From Acholoe squamosa (lineage: Eukaryota; Annelida; Polychaeta; Phyllodocida; Polynoidae): a stretch of DNA of 64,000 nt. A model generated the notes under the pieces. That model searched no databases, had not been told where the DNA came from, and saw only the letters and a list, made by a program, of their open reading frames with translations. Below are positions 37,802-47,845 of the stretch, piece after piece (position 1 is the stretch's first letter; each line of letters starts with the position of its first letter). Location of the stretch: NCBI GenBank assembly GCA_949317995.1, contig OX439050.1, positions 4,340,001 to 4,404,000 of the forward strand, given 5' to 3'. The position numbers and the translations under genes were made by a program.

Positions 37802-37861
37802 ATGGAAACTTCTTGATAGCCAAACTGACCCAAACTGACTGTTTCTTCTATATATATCTTA

Positions 37862-38145
37862 TGAAACCTAATATTATACCGGTACACTTAATATATTGAC
37901 CCTGATGGCCAAACAGTCTTTTGAACTATGAACTTTGTTTCCTCTATATACATATTATAAAACTTAATATTATACCGGTACATTTAATATATTAACCCTG
38001 ATGACCAAACAGACTTATGGATTATGATCTTTGTTTCTTCTATATACATCTTATACAATTTAATATTATACCGGTACATTTAATATATTGACCTCCTCCA
38101 TATTTTTCTTACGACACTTAATAATATACCGGTATATCTAATATA
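37862..38145 (+). repeat. Inter-ORF tandem repeat in the LINE, ~95-bp unit
   Basis: About 3.5 copies of TTAATATTATACCGGTACAT followed by TTAATATATTGACC and a CAAACAGACTT...TTGTTTCTTCTATATACAT segment. They separate ORF1 from ORF2. Confidence 0.85.
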
Positions 38146-38405
38146 TTGAGCTTTATCACCTTGAAATCCTATATACCTGTAAACTTTTCCCTGCCCAATA
38201 TGCCCTCCAAATCTAGCCAAGACTCAATACCTACCGGTACCATGGGTGGCATAAAGGCCTATACCCGTGTAATTGTACCTAAATTATCTACTATTACAAT
38301 GTACCAACTACCTTATATTGGTTTAATTATTTATTATAATATCAATTATGTACTGAATGAGACTGAGAGTGAGTTAATATATCAGGATGTATCCCAAGTT
38401 CTTAC

Positions 38406-41273
38406 ATGTCTCAAGACGTAATTAAGTTGGCTGGCACCAAAGGTATTCATTATGTTCATTTAAATGCCAGAAGTCTAAGGGCTAACTATCCTACTATATG
38501 TATGGAACTATATAATGATAAGATTGAACTTTTTTCTTTTTCTGAGACATGGTTAAAGTGTGAAGACCCTGAAACATCATACCAATTTTGCAATTATACC
38601 AGATATAGATTAGATAGACAAACTCTAGATGGTAAGGGTAATATTAAGACTGGTGGTGGATTATGTTTCTATATAAGACATGGTGTATCACATGACTATT
38701 GTGCATTCGAGCATTTAAACCTCTCTGAAGAACATATTGAAATCCAAAATATTCTGATCAAAAAGAATCATATGAAACCTATAATTGTATTTAATGTATA
38801 CAGACCACCTGAAGAGGGTCTAAAACAGATGTTCATTGATTCACTATTAAATACCATGGATAATATTAACAATATCAATAATTATGAAATTATTATTATG
38901 GGTGACTTTAATTTTAATATAAGGGATGACAATGATATGGTTAATCAATTGCTAAATAAAATGAAAAGTCAAGGTTTCATGCAAGAAATTAATCAATCTA
39001 CTCGTAAAAATGCTATACTTGACCTGGTCTTCACTAATTTGAGAAGAAATTATATCCAGACGGGTATTTTGGAATCTTACATTTCTGATCATCTCCCTAT
39101 TTACTTGGTTAGAAAGAAGTGGCATATTGCACCTGAGAAGGTTGAGATTACTGGTCGCTCATATTTGAAACTTTCTGATGATATTCTGTTTGACAAATTC
39201 GATAGCTTTGACTGGACTACATTTAATCAGACTAATAGTGTAGATATTGCTTGGGATGAATATGAAAAATCTGTACGTTCAATCTTGGATACCTATTGTC
39301 CTGTACATAAATTTACTGTTAATAAATTAAGAGACCCATGGATTACCCCACAACTTATTGAACTTATCAGAGACAAAAATTCCAAATTAAAAGCAGCTCG
39401 GAAATCAAAAGATGAAAATGACTGGAAAATTGTTGATAAATTAAGAAATAAATCTAATAAATTGGTCAGTAAAGCACGAAGATTATTCTATGAGGAACAA
39501 ACAGAGATATACAAAAATGACCATCGTAAATTTTGGAGGGTTATAAATAAATTGATTCCAGGTCATGAAAATAGAGCGGGTGATATTAATTTGGTGGATC
39601 ATGAAAATCCTAATACAACCATCCCCAGAAATGATACCTCTGACTTTATCAATGAGTACTTCTCCAACATTGGACCAAAATTAGCTACTAACATGCACAT
39701 ACCTTGGAAAAGCTATGATCCGCCGACTGATAATTTCATAACAGATTTTCATACCAATGTTCAAGAAGTCAATAGACTGGTTCATGACATTAATCCACTC
39801 AAATCTTCAGCAATAGACCAGATATCATCAAAAATTTTAAAGAAAGTTTTCTCACATGACCCCAATAAACTTGTTAAAATTTTTAATCTATCCTTCACAA
39901 CAGCCACTATACCTGCTAAGTGGAAAATTTCCCAAGTTACCCCTATTCCCAAATCTGGAAATTTGAAATTAGTAAACAATTATAGGCCTATCTCTTTGAT
40001 CCCCTTACCCTGTAAATTAATTGAAAAAATTGTTCACAATAGATTATATGGCTTCCTAACGGATGAAAATATTTTGACAAAATTTCAAGGTGGTTTTCGC
40101 CCAGGCTTCAGTACTGTTGACACCCTTGCTAAATTCACTGATGATATTAAGAGAGACCTTAACATTGGTAATTCCACTATTGCTGCTTTTATAGATTTGA
40201 GGAAAGCTTTTGACACGGTGGACCACTCTGTTCTTCTTATTAAACTTCATAACTATGGTATAAGATCCGACACATATCATTGGTTTAAGAACTATTTATC
40301 TGATAGAAAACAAATTGTTAAAGCAAATGATATTGCTTCTGAAATGTATAGTGTATTATGTGGTGTTCCTCAAGGTTCAATTTTAGGTCCGTTGCTTTTT
40401 TTAGTATATGTCAATGATGTAATCAAATGTATAAAAAACTGTAAAATCAGGCTATATGCTGATGATACTGTGATCTATGTTTCCCATAATAATTTTGAAA
40501 CTGCCAAAATGGGTCTACAGGAAGACCTAGAAATGTACAATACCTGGTGTGAACAAAATAAGCTGTCGATTAATATTGCTAAAACTAAAATAATGTTTTT
40601 CTCATCTTGTACTATGAAACTCAACACTTTATCAGCCAATATCACCATGAATAATACTCTGTTACAAGTTGTACCTAGTTACAAATATTTAGGAGTCATA
40701 TTGGATCCCTTACTAAACTATAGTCTACATATCAAAAACCAGGCTAAAACAATTGCACATAAAACCTACCTACTATGTAACCTAAGGAAATATATTGACA
40801 CCAAGCTATCACTTAGAATTTTTAAAACCACTATTTTACCTTATATGGACTATGCTGACATTATCTTCCATACCACTTATGAAAAATATCTGGAAATGCT
40901 CCAATATGCTCAAAACCGATGCCTTAAGATTTGTCTAAATGTACCTCATCTCACCAACACTCGCTATATTCACCATATATCAAACTGTAATTTTTTATCT
41001 GATAGAAGACAAACACATTTATTGAACTATATGTATACAAGATCTAGATGTATCGAATATATAGACCATAGACAGATTAGAACAAGACAACATTTGGCTC
41101 CAACTTGCAAGGTATTATTTCCTAATACTGTATCTTACATGAAAAGCATTGAATACTTTGGTGCCACAAGTTGGAATGCTCTCCCAATAACCCGTCGTAA
41201 TACTGAAACTTTATCAATCTTTAAATCTAACAATAAAAAATTATTACGAGAACTAGTCCCAAAAATTGGGTGA
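38406..41273 (+). CDS. LINE ORF2: AP endonuclease and reverse transcriptase
   Basis: 955 residues, uninterrupted. The N-terminal ~240 residues are an APE-type endonuclease: HLNARSLRANY, FSFSETWLK, MGDFNFN, and the catalytic SDHLPIYL. The reverse transcriptase spans about residues 440-760, with FQGGFRPGFSTVDTL, AAFIDLRKAFDTVDH (first catalytic Asp), VPQGSILGPLLFLVYVND and LYADDTVIY (YADD box). LSINIAKTKIMFF and YLGVILD follow. The C-terminal ~200 residues (YMDYADIIFHTTY, CLKICLNVP, SWNALP) are the conserved tail of this class. I see no RNase H domain and no zinc knuckle. The protein would nick target DNA and prime reverse transcription of its RNA there. All catalytic signatures are intact, so this may be a young insertion. 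Confidence 0.93.
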   Translation: MSQDVIKLAGTKGIHYVHLNARSLRANYPTICMELYNDKIELFSFSETWLKCEDPETSYQFCNYTRYRLDRQTLDGKGNIKTGGGLCFYIRHGVSHDYCAFEHLNLSEEHIEIQNILIKKNHMKPIIVFNVYRPPEEGLKQMFIDSLLNTMDNINNINNYEIIIMGDFNFNIRDDNDMVNQLLNKMKSQGFMQEINQSTRKNAILDLVFTNLRRNYIQTGILESYISDHLPIYLVRKKWHIAPEKVEITGRSYLKLSDDILFDKFDSFDWTTFNQTNSVDIAWDEYEKSVRSILDTYCPVHKFTVNKLRDPWITPQLIELIRDKNSKLKAARKSKDENDWKIVDKLRNKSNKLVSKARRLFYEEQTEIYKNDHRKFWRVINKLIPGHENRAGDINLVDHENPNTTIPRNDTSDFINEYFSNIGPKLATNMHIPWKSYDPPTDNFITDFHTNVQEVNRLVHDINPLKSSAIDQISSKILKKVFSHDPNKLVKIFNLSFTTATIPAKWKISQVTPIPKSGNLKLVNNYRPISLIPLPCKLIEKIVHNRLYGFLTDENILTKFQGGFRPGFSTVDTLAKFTDDIKRDLNIGNSTIAAFIDLRKAFDTVDHSVLLIKLHNYGIRSDTYHWFKNYLSDRKQIVKANDIASEMYSVLCGVPQGSILGPLLFLVYVNDVIKCIKNCKIRLYADDTVIYVSHNNFETAKMGLQEDLEMYNTWCEQNKLSINIAKTKIMFFSSCTMKLNTLSANITMNNTLLQVVPSYKYLGVILDPLLNYSLHIKNQAKTIAHKTYLLCNLRKYIDTKLSLRIFKTTILPYMDYADIIFHTTYEKYLEMLQYAQNRCLKICLNVPHLTNTRYIHHISNCNFLSDRRQTHLLNYMYTRSRCIEYIDHRQIRTRQHLAPTCKVLFPNTVSYMKSIEYFGATSWNALPITRRNTETLSIFKSNNKKLLRELVPKIG

Positions 41274-41630
41274 GCTGCACAACTTTAAACCTATTATATT
41301 ATATCGATTGATTATTAAATTCTGTGATTTTTTCCACTCTCTCTCGTCCCTTAGATCACTATAACAGGCAAATTGTATTTGCACTATACTCATATTATTA
41401 TTTTGTACTATAATGGTACTTTCATTTTCTATCTCTTCATGTGTGTCAATCCTATACAATATAAGTAATCATTCTTAGGTAGGACCTGAAATATCAACCC
41501 ATACACCCTACGTGGTGGGGATGAGGTCCATCACCTTCTTTGGTCTCAGTTTGGGTTTTTCTTTTATATATTTTCACTTGTAATTGTCGCTTTAACTGTA
41601 AACTGAGCTAATAAAGAGAACTTAACCTAA

Positions 41631-42312
41631 AAATTTAATGATGTTAAGCTGTGAAATAGGAACACGCAAATGTAGAGGTTCTACTCCTGTAACACAACCA
41701 TTTATACAAATTTCTTTACAATTCTTTCAAAGAAAGTTCATTTCCATACATTAGATCATGTGATCACACCATATTACATCTGTACCATTTGACCTACTTA
41801 CAGGTGACCTTTGACCTATCTAATGATGTTAAGCCACGAAATAGGAACACACCCAATATTTGTTCACAAATGTTTCTAAGATCATGTGACCTCACCTTAT
41901 TTTGCATCATTTGACCTAGTTACAGATAACCGTTGACCTATTTAATGAAGTCAACTTATTAATGTGAATTCACAGGGCTTAGATGACAAGGTCAGCAATC
42001 AGTGACCTAGATAAAGTGAAGCTTGACCTACTTCATGAATATGAATTATCCATGTGCTTTCCGTTGACTTTCAGCTATATTCGCAGCTGCATTAACCCTC
42101 TGTATACAATCTAGTGTAGCACCGACTGTGATCAGGAACTAGCTCTCTTGGATTTAACGTCTGCTTGAATCATCGTTAGCCTAATTATCAATTGCACACT
42201 CCAGTACCATGGCCCTGAAAATGAAAAAGGATTACACAAGCTTTTCTGCCTTTCATGCAAAGTTGAGCACAAATTCAACAATCAATTATAACAAAGACTA
42301 CTCATCTTGTTC
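41631..42312. other. Non-coding, with a diverged ~183-bp direct repeat
   Basis: AATGATGTTAAGCTGTGAAA (41638) recurs as AATGATGTTAAGCCACGAAA (41821), each followed by TAGGAACAC. (A/T)GACCT(A/T) words recur. No gene is supported. Confidence 0.55.
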
Positions 42313-42470
42313 GACCAGGGTCCACTGTGCAGCACTGGCTATGTTAAAAGAGTTCTCTAAAAATTTTGACAAAAGTTACGGAACTGAATTTCACATGCTA
42401 TATTTTGATTCAACTTTCACAAGTCAGCCTCTTTGAACATAGCCAGTACTACACAGGGGACCCCTGGCCA
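42313..42470. repeat. Inverted repeat, ~33-bp arms, 90-bp spacer
   Basis: Left arm 42313-42344 (GACCAGGGTCCACTGTGCAG then CACTGGCTATGTT) pairs with right arm 42435-42470 (GAACATAGCCAGTACTACAC then AGGGGACCCCTGGCCA). A short open frame across it is probably chance. Confidence 0.75.
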
Positions 42471-42989
42471 TTGTCTGCAAAAGAAAACTCGATTTTAGCC
42501 TGGTTTTGATGGGATGGCATTTGTTGATGTTCAATCTAGAAACTACCATATATTCAGATTCTTTGTGTCATTGATTTCAGTGTACTCTAATATTAAGTTA
42601 TGCTATTCCTTAGATAAATCATTATCTACTTAATTGGTGCAGCTAAATAGCATCTTTACCAATACCCTATCTACTTAATCTCTTACGACAGCTATCTAAA
42701 CTACTTAACTTTTGCAACTGGTATCCAAGTTTTATGGGAAAGACATACATCAAAACTGTATCAATGCAACATCAGTCTGAAAGCAGAAAAATACATATCA
42801 TTCAGTCATACAGTTCCTTGAACCTTAGCCTCAACTTTTCAGCTTCATAGTGATCACATCAGCTATCAAAAGGGAAACTAGAGAAGTAATGGCATGATAT
42901 GTGCAATGGTAGTTAAGCTATCTATAGATAATTATCTTAGGAGCAGGAGCATTAAATGTTTACTTATCTTTTTTTTCCAGTACTAGTGT
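42471..42989. other. Non-coding, nothing recognised
   Basis: AT-rich sequence with repeated CTACTTAA(T/C) words near 42630-42710. No gene seen. Confidence 0.5.
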
Positions 42990-43395
42990 GACTACTGGTC
43001 TCATACAAAGCACAGCAGCACTCTGATAAACTGAAGGTTGACTACTGGTCTCATGCAAAACACAGTAGCCCTCTGCTAAACTGAAGGTTGACTACTGGTC
43101 TCATACAAAACACAGTAGCTTTCTGATAAACTGAAGGTTGACTACTGGTCTCATACAAAACACAGTAGCACTCTGATAAACTGATGGTTGACTACTGGTC
43201 TCATGCAAAACACAGTAGCTTTCTGATAAACTGAAGGTTGACTACTGGTCTCATACAAAACACAGTAGCACTCTGATAAATTGATGGTTGACTACTGGTC
43301 TCATGCAAAACACAGTAGCACTCTGCTAAACTTAAGGTTGACTACTGGTCTCATGCAAAACACAGTAGCTTTCTGATAAACTGAAGGTTGACTAC
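42990..43395. repeat. Tandem array, 50-bp unit, 8 copies
   Basis: The unit begins GACTACTGGTCTCATACAAA and ends GATAAACTGAAGGTT. Copies start every 50 bp from 42990 to 43340, and a truncated ninth (GACTAC) ends the array. It directly precedes the Polinton genes and may be part of, or border, the left terminal repeat. Confidence 0.93.
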
Positions 43396-43639
43396 AGTAG
43401 TAGGGGTGCCTGTATAGACCGTTGTAACGCTATGGAATTGTGCTCATGAACCGTGACTAATCTCACCTTACTCAGGAATATGATAATAAGGTTAATCTAT
43501 GAGTGGTATACACTATGAAGGTTTGTACAAGACATGTTATGTAAAGGATTTATTGTCACATATACTATAGGGATTACTTCTATATCATAACATAGTGTAA
43601 CCCAATGACACACACACACACATAATTTATCAAGAGGGC

Positions 43640-44326
43640 ATGGATTATACCTTTCAAACTATAATTCGAAATGATATACTTCTAAAACCAACTTCAACAA
43701 TATGTATCACAGGACCTTCAAAATGTGGAAAAACATTTTTTGTTATAAAGTTACTAAAGAAACGTCAGGATATGTATCAGGATGGTGATTACCCTAAGAG
43801 GATTTTGTTTTGCTATTCTGTTTATCAACCAGCCTATGAGGATTTGCGCAATGAGGTAGATAACATACAGTTTCATGAAGGTCTACCTGATATTCAAACT
43901 ATTAACCAGTTTGCTGATTTTGATCACAATCTGATTGTTTTAGATGATTTGATGAAAGAAGCAGTAAACAATAGAACAATAGAAAAACTGTTTACTGTTG
44001 GTTCACACCATCACAAACTCAGTGTTTATTTTATTTCACAAAATTTATTTGAGGGTGGAAAACATGCCAGAACTATATCCTTAAACACAGAATATTATGC
44101 GGTATTCAAAAACCCTCGAGGTGGTGGTCAATTAGCAACCCTGGCGAGACAAGTGGGTAACCATATATCCCGTGCTATAGTGGAGGCATACGTCGACATA
44201 ACGAAAACAACTTCATACGGGTATTTATTCCTGGACATGACACAAGGCTGTCTGGAGGATTTACGAATACGGACAAGGATATTCCCTGACGAATATTCAA
44301 TAATATATAAGAGCAAGAATTTCTAG
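43640..44326 (+). CDS. Polinton genome-packaging ATPase (HerA/FtsK, A32-like)
   Basis: 228 residues, typical for this family. Walker A is GPSKCGKT (G25-T32) and Walker B is LIVLDDL (98-104). HHHKLSVYFISQNLFEGGKH (~120-139) carries the conserved sensor Gln of packaging ATPases, followed by ARTISLNTEYYAVFKNPR. In virus-like Polintons this enzyme pumps the DNA into the capsid. It is the first gene of the rightward block, with no obvious TATA; a (CA)n run and a TAATTTATC stretch precede the ATG. Confidence 0.93.
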   Translation: MDYTFQTIIRNDILLKPTSTICITGPSKCGKTFFVIKLLKKRQDMYQDGDYPKRILFCYSVYQPAYEDLRNEVDNIQFHEGLPDIQTINQFADFDHNLIVLDDLMKEAVNNRTIEKLFTVGSHHHKLSVYFISQNLFEGGKHARTISLNTEYYAVFKNPRGGGQLATLARQVGNHISRAIVEAYVDITKTTSYGYLFLDMTQGCLEDLRIRTRIFPDEYSIIYKSKNF

Positions 44327-44371
44327 GTACATTGTATCAACGTTACGGTGTATAAACATGATGGATTTACT

Positions 44372-44698
44372 ATGTCTAAAGTGGATACTAACATTCATTT
44401 CCTGAGACTTATAGCAACCACCCCCATTGTAAAACAAAGGCAAAACATTCTGAGAACGGCATCTAAAGAACAAATATATGCTTTATCGGAGATTGTTTTA
44501 AACCTCCTGAGAGGTAATATAGATGTATCTGCTGATACTTTGAAAGTATTAAAAGGATACCGAAAACATTTACGTAAGGTTGGGGCAGAGAAAAAACACA
44601 GTATATCATGGACAAAACGTAAGGAAGCTGCCGTTAAGTCAGCAAAGGCAATTTCTAAACTTCTTAACGATTTTGGTTATATATGGGGTAAAGAGTGA
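44372..44698 (+). CDS. Small basic Polinton protein, possible core protein
   Basis: 108 residues from the first true ATG (44372); the frame is open further upstream but offers only GTG. FLRLIATTPIVKQRQNILRT, IYALSEIVLNLLRGNI and LKVLKGYRKHLRKV form an amphipathic helical region ending in a basic patch. This pattern recurs in small Polinton and adintovirus proteins placed beside the ATPase, for which an adenovirus core-like DNA-binding role has been proposed. The function is inferred from position and charge only. Confidence 0.7.
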   Translation: MSKVDTNIHFLRLIATTPIVKQRQNILRTASKEQIYALSEIVLNLLRGNIDVSADTLKVLKGYRKHLRKVGAEKKHSISWTKRKEAAVKSAKAISKLLNDFGYIWGKE

Positions 44699-44700
44699 AC

Positions 44701-45186
44701 ATGAGTTTCACTCAGAAGTTAATAATCATACCATATACAACATATGATAACCTTAAACGCGAGCATGATTCTGGAGATACAACTAACAAAAAAGATGTGG
44801 AAAGTAGTGTAAATACAAGCTATAGTAACCAAAATGACTCTGATTTTGATATAAAGGATAACACGGCTAAATTACACACAGAGGATGGCAAGAAAGAGAA
44901 GGGGAGGAAAGTAGAAGAAAAAGAAGATGAGGAATATTCTCCAGAACTGGACCTACCTTTAAATCCTAGAGAATACTTTGCGACTCACTCCTCTGAATGG
45001 CAGCAAAAACCCTCAAACCAGGACAATGATGAAATTAAGACAAACTATATCGACAATGATCCCCTGGATAGCATAACAAAAGACATAGGGAAACCAGACA
45101 TATTAACCAATAGTCTGAAAAGGAAAAGGAAATCAGTCGAAGTTAAAAATCCAAAAAGATCTCATACAAATTGGATATCTTTTTGA
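44701..45186 (+). CDS. Acidic/charged Polinton protein of unknown function
   Basis: 161 residues from ATG 44701, two bases after the previous stop. The N-terminus (FTQKLIIIPYTTYDNL) resembles a short conserved start seen in a family of Polinton structural proteins. The middle is Glu/Lys/Asp-rich and probably disordered, and the C-terminus ends with a basic KRKRKS and NPKRSHTNW. No enzyme motif. It may be a minor virion or scaffold protein. Confidence 0.65.
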   Translation: MSFTQKLIIIPYTTYDNLKREHDSGDTTNKKDVESSVNTSYSNQNDSDFDIKDNTAKLHTEDGKKEKGRKVEEKEDEEYSPELDLPLNPREYFATHSSEWQQKPSNQDNDEIKTNYIDNDPLDSITKDIGKPDILTNSLKRKRKSVEVKNPKRSHTNWISF

Positions 45187-45193
45187 TATTAAG

Positions 45194-46426
45194 ATGTCTA
45201 TCGACCCACTCTCACGTTTTTCAATAGCACAAAGGATAGAATCCGAAATAAATAAAACCAATGGACTTAATGATATTAAAGATGCTGAGATAAAGAATGA
45301 TGTAGAAGACACATATCTGAACCCTAGAAAACCCGGAAGTTATAGTGGAGTGGCAAAAGTTACATCAGCTGTTAAAGAAGGATTACCACAACACAGAGTA
45401 GAAAAAATTTATGATATAACTAAGAAAACACTTTCAAATCAACCATCATATTATTTGAATGTACAACCTCAGAATCGTTTTCTTAGGTCAAGGGTATTTA
45501 GTGCAGGTTTAAACTACATGTTTGATGCAGACCTGATGAATCTATACCCGTTTGGGCAATATAACAGAGGGTTTAAATATGTTCTCTTGGTGATAGATAT
45601 TTTTAGTAGATTTGTTATGACAAGACCCATTAAAAGCAAAGGACACGCAGATATGGTACCTGCTATGGATTCTATTTTAACAGAAAGGAGATGTAAGGTC
45701 TTGAGAACTGATGCTGGTGGCGAGTTCACAAGTCATAATATTAATCAACTTTACAAAAAGTATAACGTGCGACACTATGTTGCTTATAATGACGGTAAAG
45801 CTTCTTTTGCTGAAAGGTCGATAAAAACAATCAAAAATAAATTGATGCGATACATGATGACAAATAATACGTATAAATGGATAGATGTTTTACAAGATAT
45901 AACTCATTCATATAATAACACCACCCATACAACATTAAAGAGAAAACCCTCAAGTATTTCTGAAGAGAATGAAGATCTTACTCGTCAAGAACAATATAAA
46001 TCTATATCAAGACAGGATATAAAGAATGCTAAAATAAGATCAAATAACATAAGGAGGAGCATGAGTTTGAAGCTAGGTGATTATGTAAGACTAGCTAAGA
46101 TAAAGAAAACTTTTCAAAAGGAATATGAAACAAAGTGGACGGAGGAGCTATTCCAGATATATAAAAAAAGTGTACGTGATGGATGTATAGTCTTTTATGT
46201 GAGAGATCTGCTTGGAGAGGAAGTCAAGGGGACTTTTTACACACAACAACTACAGAAAGCGCTGATTAAAGAGTCAGATTTGTATAGGTATGACAAGGTG
46301 TTGAAGAGAAGAACACTTGGAGGGAAAAAATACTTTCTCGTTCGATGGGCTCATTACCCCCCAAAGTTTGATGAATGGGTTGATGAACGCCAGTACCGTA
46401 AGTTGAAGAAAATAGTAATGTCATAA
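45194..46426 (+). CDS. Polinton retroviral-type integrase with chromodomain
   Basis: 410 residues. An N-terminal region with YLNPRKPGSYSGVAK and the RVEKIYDITKKTLS helix is the usual Polinton prelude. The rve catalytic core has FDADLMNLYP (D113), LRTDAGGEFTS (D173) and FAERSIKTIKNKL (E207), i.e. an intact D,D-35-E-type triad. IQ-like C-terminal beta strands and a chromodomain (YDKVLKRRTLGGKKYFLVRW, FDEWVD; residues ~368-408) follow. It joins element ends to host DNA, and the chromodomain may bias sites by binding modified histone. The stop overlaps the next ATG by one base (TAATG). Confidence 0.94.
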   Translation: MSIDPLSRFSIAQRIESEINKTNGLNDIKDAEIKNDVEDTYLNPRKPGSYSGVAKVTSAVKEGLPQHRVEKIYDITKKTLSNQPSYYLNVQPQNRFLRSRVFSAGLNYMFDADLMNLYPFGQYNRGFKYVLLVIDIFSRFVMTRPIKSKGHADMVPAMDSILTERRCKVLRTDAGGEFTSHNINQLYKKYNVRHYVAYNDGKASFAERSIKTIKNKLMRYMMTNNTYKWIDVLQDITHSYNNTTHTTLKRKPSSISEENEDLTRQEQYKSISRQDIKNAKIRSNNIRRSMSLKLGDYVRLAKIKKTFQKEYETKWTEELFQIYKKSVRDGCIVFYVRDLLGEEVKGTFYTQQLQKALIKESDLYRYDKVLKRRTLGGKKYFLVRWAHYPPKFDEWVDERQYRKLKKIVMS

Positions 46427-46989
46427 TGTATATACACATTTCGAGTACAGACAGTTTGAAACACTTCCCTGAGAATAGTGTAATACAGTTTTCAACAAAG
46501 CTACCCGAGCATTTGTCTTTAGTGGGTGCAGGATGGATGTGCGGGGTATCCTTTTTGGAATTTAGGAATGTTTATGCACTAGAAAACACAGACACTGGAG
46601 ATGAGGTTAGTAGAACACCTAACTCTATTTATATAGGAAGTGATATAACTGATTACACACTTACAGGATTTGGTAAGGTGCAAATACTGAAAAGAATTCC
46701 TGGAACCGGATTTAAGAAGCAGACACAAGTTAATTCTCCAGAAGTACTCGACGATGAGAAGACAGGGGTTGAGGAAAAAATAATTACATCATCTTTTAAC
46801 CCTGTTGAATACATACCCATAAGACTTTCTGGGTTTTCACATATCACCCTTTACCTTAAAGGAGACAAATGGAGTTCTTTGAAACTGATTGAAAACCCTG
46901 AAAAATCAAACCCACAATTAAAACCATCTTTGTATTGTATCCTTCATATCATACGTAATGGCGGAAAAGGAAAAGTATGTCACTATTAG
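46426..46989 (+). CDS. Minor capsid (penton-like, single jelly-roll) protein
   Basis: 187 residues. The start (MYIHISSTDSLKHFPENSVI, FSTKLPEHLSL, GWMCGVSFLEFRNVY) matches the conserved opening of Polinton penton proteins, whose order is strand, FP-N, F.T.LP, L.G.W.V. SGFSHITLYLKGDKW near residue 135 resembles the later jelly-roll strands. By analogy it would form capsid vertices. The C-terminus overlaps the next gene by 32 bp in another frame. Confidence 0.78.
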   Translation: MYIHISSTDSLKHFPENSVIQFSTKLPEHLSLVGAGWMCGVSFLEFRNVYALENTDTGDEVSRTPNSIYIGSDITDYTLTGFGKVQILKRIPGTGFKKQTQVNSPEVLDDEKTGVEEKIITSSFNPVEYIPIRLSGFSHITLYLKGDKWSSLKLIENPEKSNPQLKPSLYCILHIIRNGGKGKVCHY

Positions 46990-47431
46990 TTCAAATGAAC
47001 TTATCAAACTATTTACTAGAAAGAATGACACAGTTGGTGAATGTAATGCCGAATCAACGAAATACATTTTGATCAAGTCTAGACATGTTGGTAATGGCCG
47101 CGATAAGCTTTTGGTTGTTAGGAACAACAGTGAGTGTAAACACCATAAGACGGAGGGTGAAGTTCAACAGCCGCCGGCTATAACTCCTATTACCCAGATT
47201 ACTGAGCAGGCAAAGTCGTCACTTAAGACAGAGGTTACAAAATTTGCTGATGAAGAAGCAATTAACCAAACTCCAGTATTGTCAGCAGAAGGTACATCAA
47301 CTAATTTTGATGGTAACATACAATCAACAACGTCCAATAGGAAACGAACGAAAACTCTGCCAAAGGTAAACAAAAAGCGTGCACGAGTGACTAAGACTAT
47401 CAGAAAACGTGTTCGCGATTTACTTACATAG
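46958..47431 (+). CDS. Small Polinton protein with strongly basic C-terminus
   Basis: 157 residues. The N-terminus is polar (YVTISSNELIKLF), the middle Gln/Thr/Pro-rich, and the last ~30 residues very basic (RKRTKTLPKVNKKRAR, RKRVRDLL). That charge suggests nuclear targeting or DNA condensation in a virion. No named domain recognised. The start ATG lies inside the penton-like gene. Confidence 0.65.
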   Translation: MAEKEKYVTISSNELIKLFTRKNDTVGECNAESTKYILIKSRHVGNGRDKLLVVRNNSECKHHKTEGEVQQPPAITPITQITEQAKSSLKTEVTKFADEEAINQTPVLSAEGTSTNFDGNIQSTTSNRKRTKTLPKVNKKRARVTKTIRKRVRDLLT

Positions 47432-47433
47432 AC

Positions 47434-47745
47434 ATGAGTTTTATCAATCCTGGTACTACTTATACTTGTTCAATGAATATTGTAATCAAGGGGGAAATTA
47501 TCAGTCAACAAAGAAGTTCGCTGTTTAAAAAGCTAAAGTATAGGGTGGGACGTTTAAATCAAGACAACAAAGGAATACCTGAGGTAGTTCCTAGGTCACC
47601 CGTCATCTCAAATACGCAGATTAAAACCTGTGTTGATGGAAGAGGGAGTAAAACAAAGTCCATCACATCTATTACAAGCATGATGACAAGATCAACATCA
47701 ACAACTACAACAACAACAACAACATCATCAACAAGAGTAAAGTGA
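47434..47745 (+). CDS. Small Thr/Ser-rich open frame, function unknown
   Basis: 103 residues starting three bases after the previous stop. The first 60 residues look structured (SLFKKLKYRVGRLNQD). The end is a Ser/Thr low-complexity run encoded by an (ACA)n microsatellite. The packed context supports it being a gene, but no family was recognised. Confidence 0.5.
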   Translation: MSFINPGTTYTCSMNIVIKGEIISQQRSSLFKKLKYRVGRLNQDNKGIPEVVPRSPVISNTQIKTCVDGRGSKTKSITSITSMMTRSTSTTTTTTTTSSTRVK

Positions 47746-47813
47746 GCCAATGAAACACGATCTAAAACTATAGAACAATTGTTGTTGAGTACAACTTCTA
47801 CAAGAACTCTGAC

Positions 47814-47820
47814 TTTATAT
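47814..47820 (+). promoter_or_regulatory. TATA-like box before the major capsid gene
   Basis: TTTATATG lies 30 bases before the ATG at 47846. If it is a TATA box, the RNA would start at or just before that codon, which argues for 47846 over the earlier ATG at 47819. Confidence 0.4.
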
Positions 47821-47845
47821 GATACTGTTCTCTACATTGATTAGT

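Larger units (their letters stand above)
37092..41630 (+). mobile_element. Non-LTR retrotransposon (LINE) with NADAR ORF1 and APE-RT ORF2
   Basis: ORF1 (37094-37801) and ORF2 (38406-41273) lie in order on one strand, with an AATAAA-containing tail near 41610 (GCTAATAAAGAGAAC). ORF1 lacks a start codon in frame, so the copy is probably 5'-truncated just upstream of 37094. No target duplication was recognised and both outer ends are estimates. The APE plus RT layout without an RNase H domain suggests the CR1/L2/Jockey side of the LINE tree; the clade is not resolved by eye. Confidence 0.85.

Noticed and set aside
42209..42436. 75-aa open frame
   Set aside because: It spans an inverted repeat and shows no recognisable domain or neighbour logic.
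42990..43395. Possible CRISPR array (50-bp period)
   Set aside because: The whole 50-bp period repeats, so there are no spacers and no cas genes.
45194..46426. Retrovirus or Gypsy-type LTR element, from the integrase core and chromodomain
   Set aside because: No gag, protease, reverse transcriptase or LTRs nearby. Neighbouring ATPase, capsid and polymerase B genes identify a Polinton.
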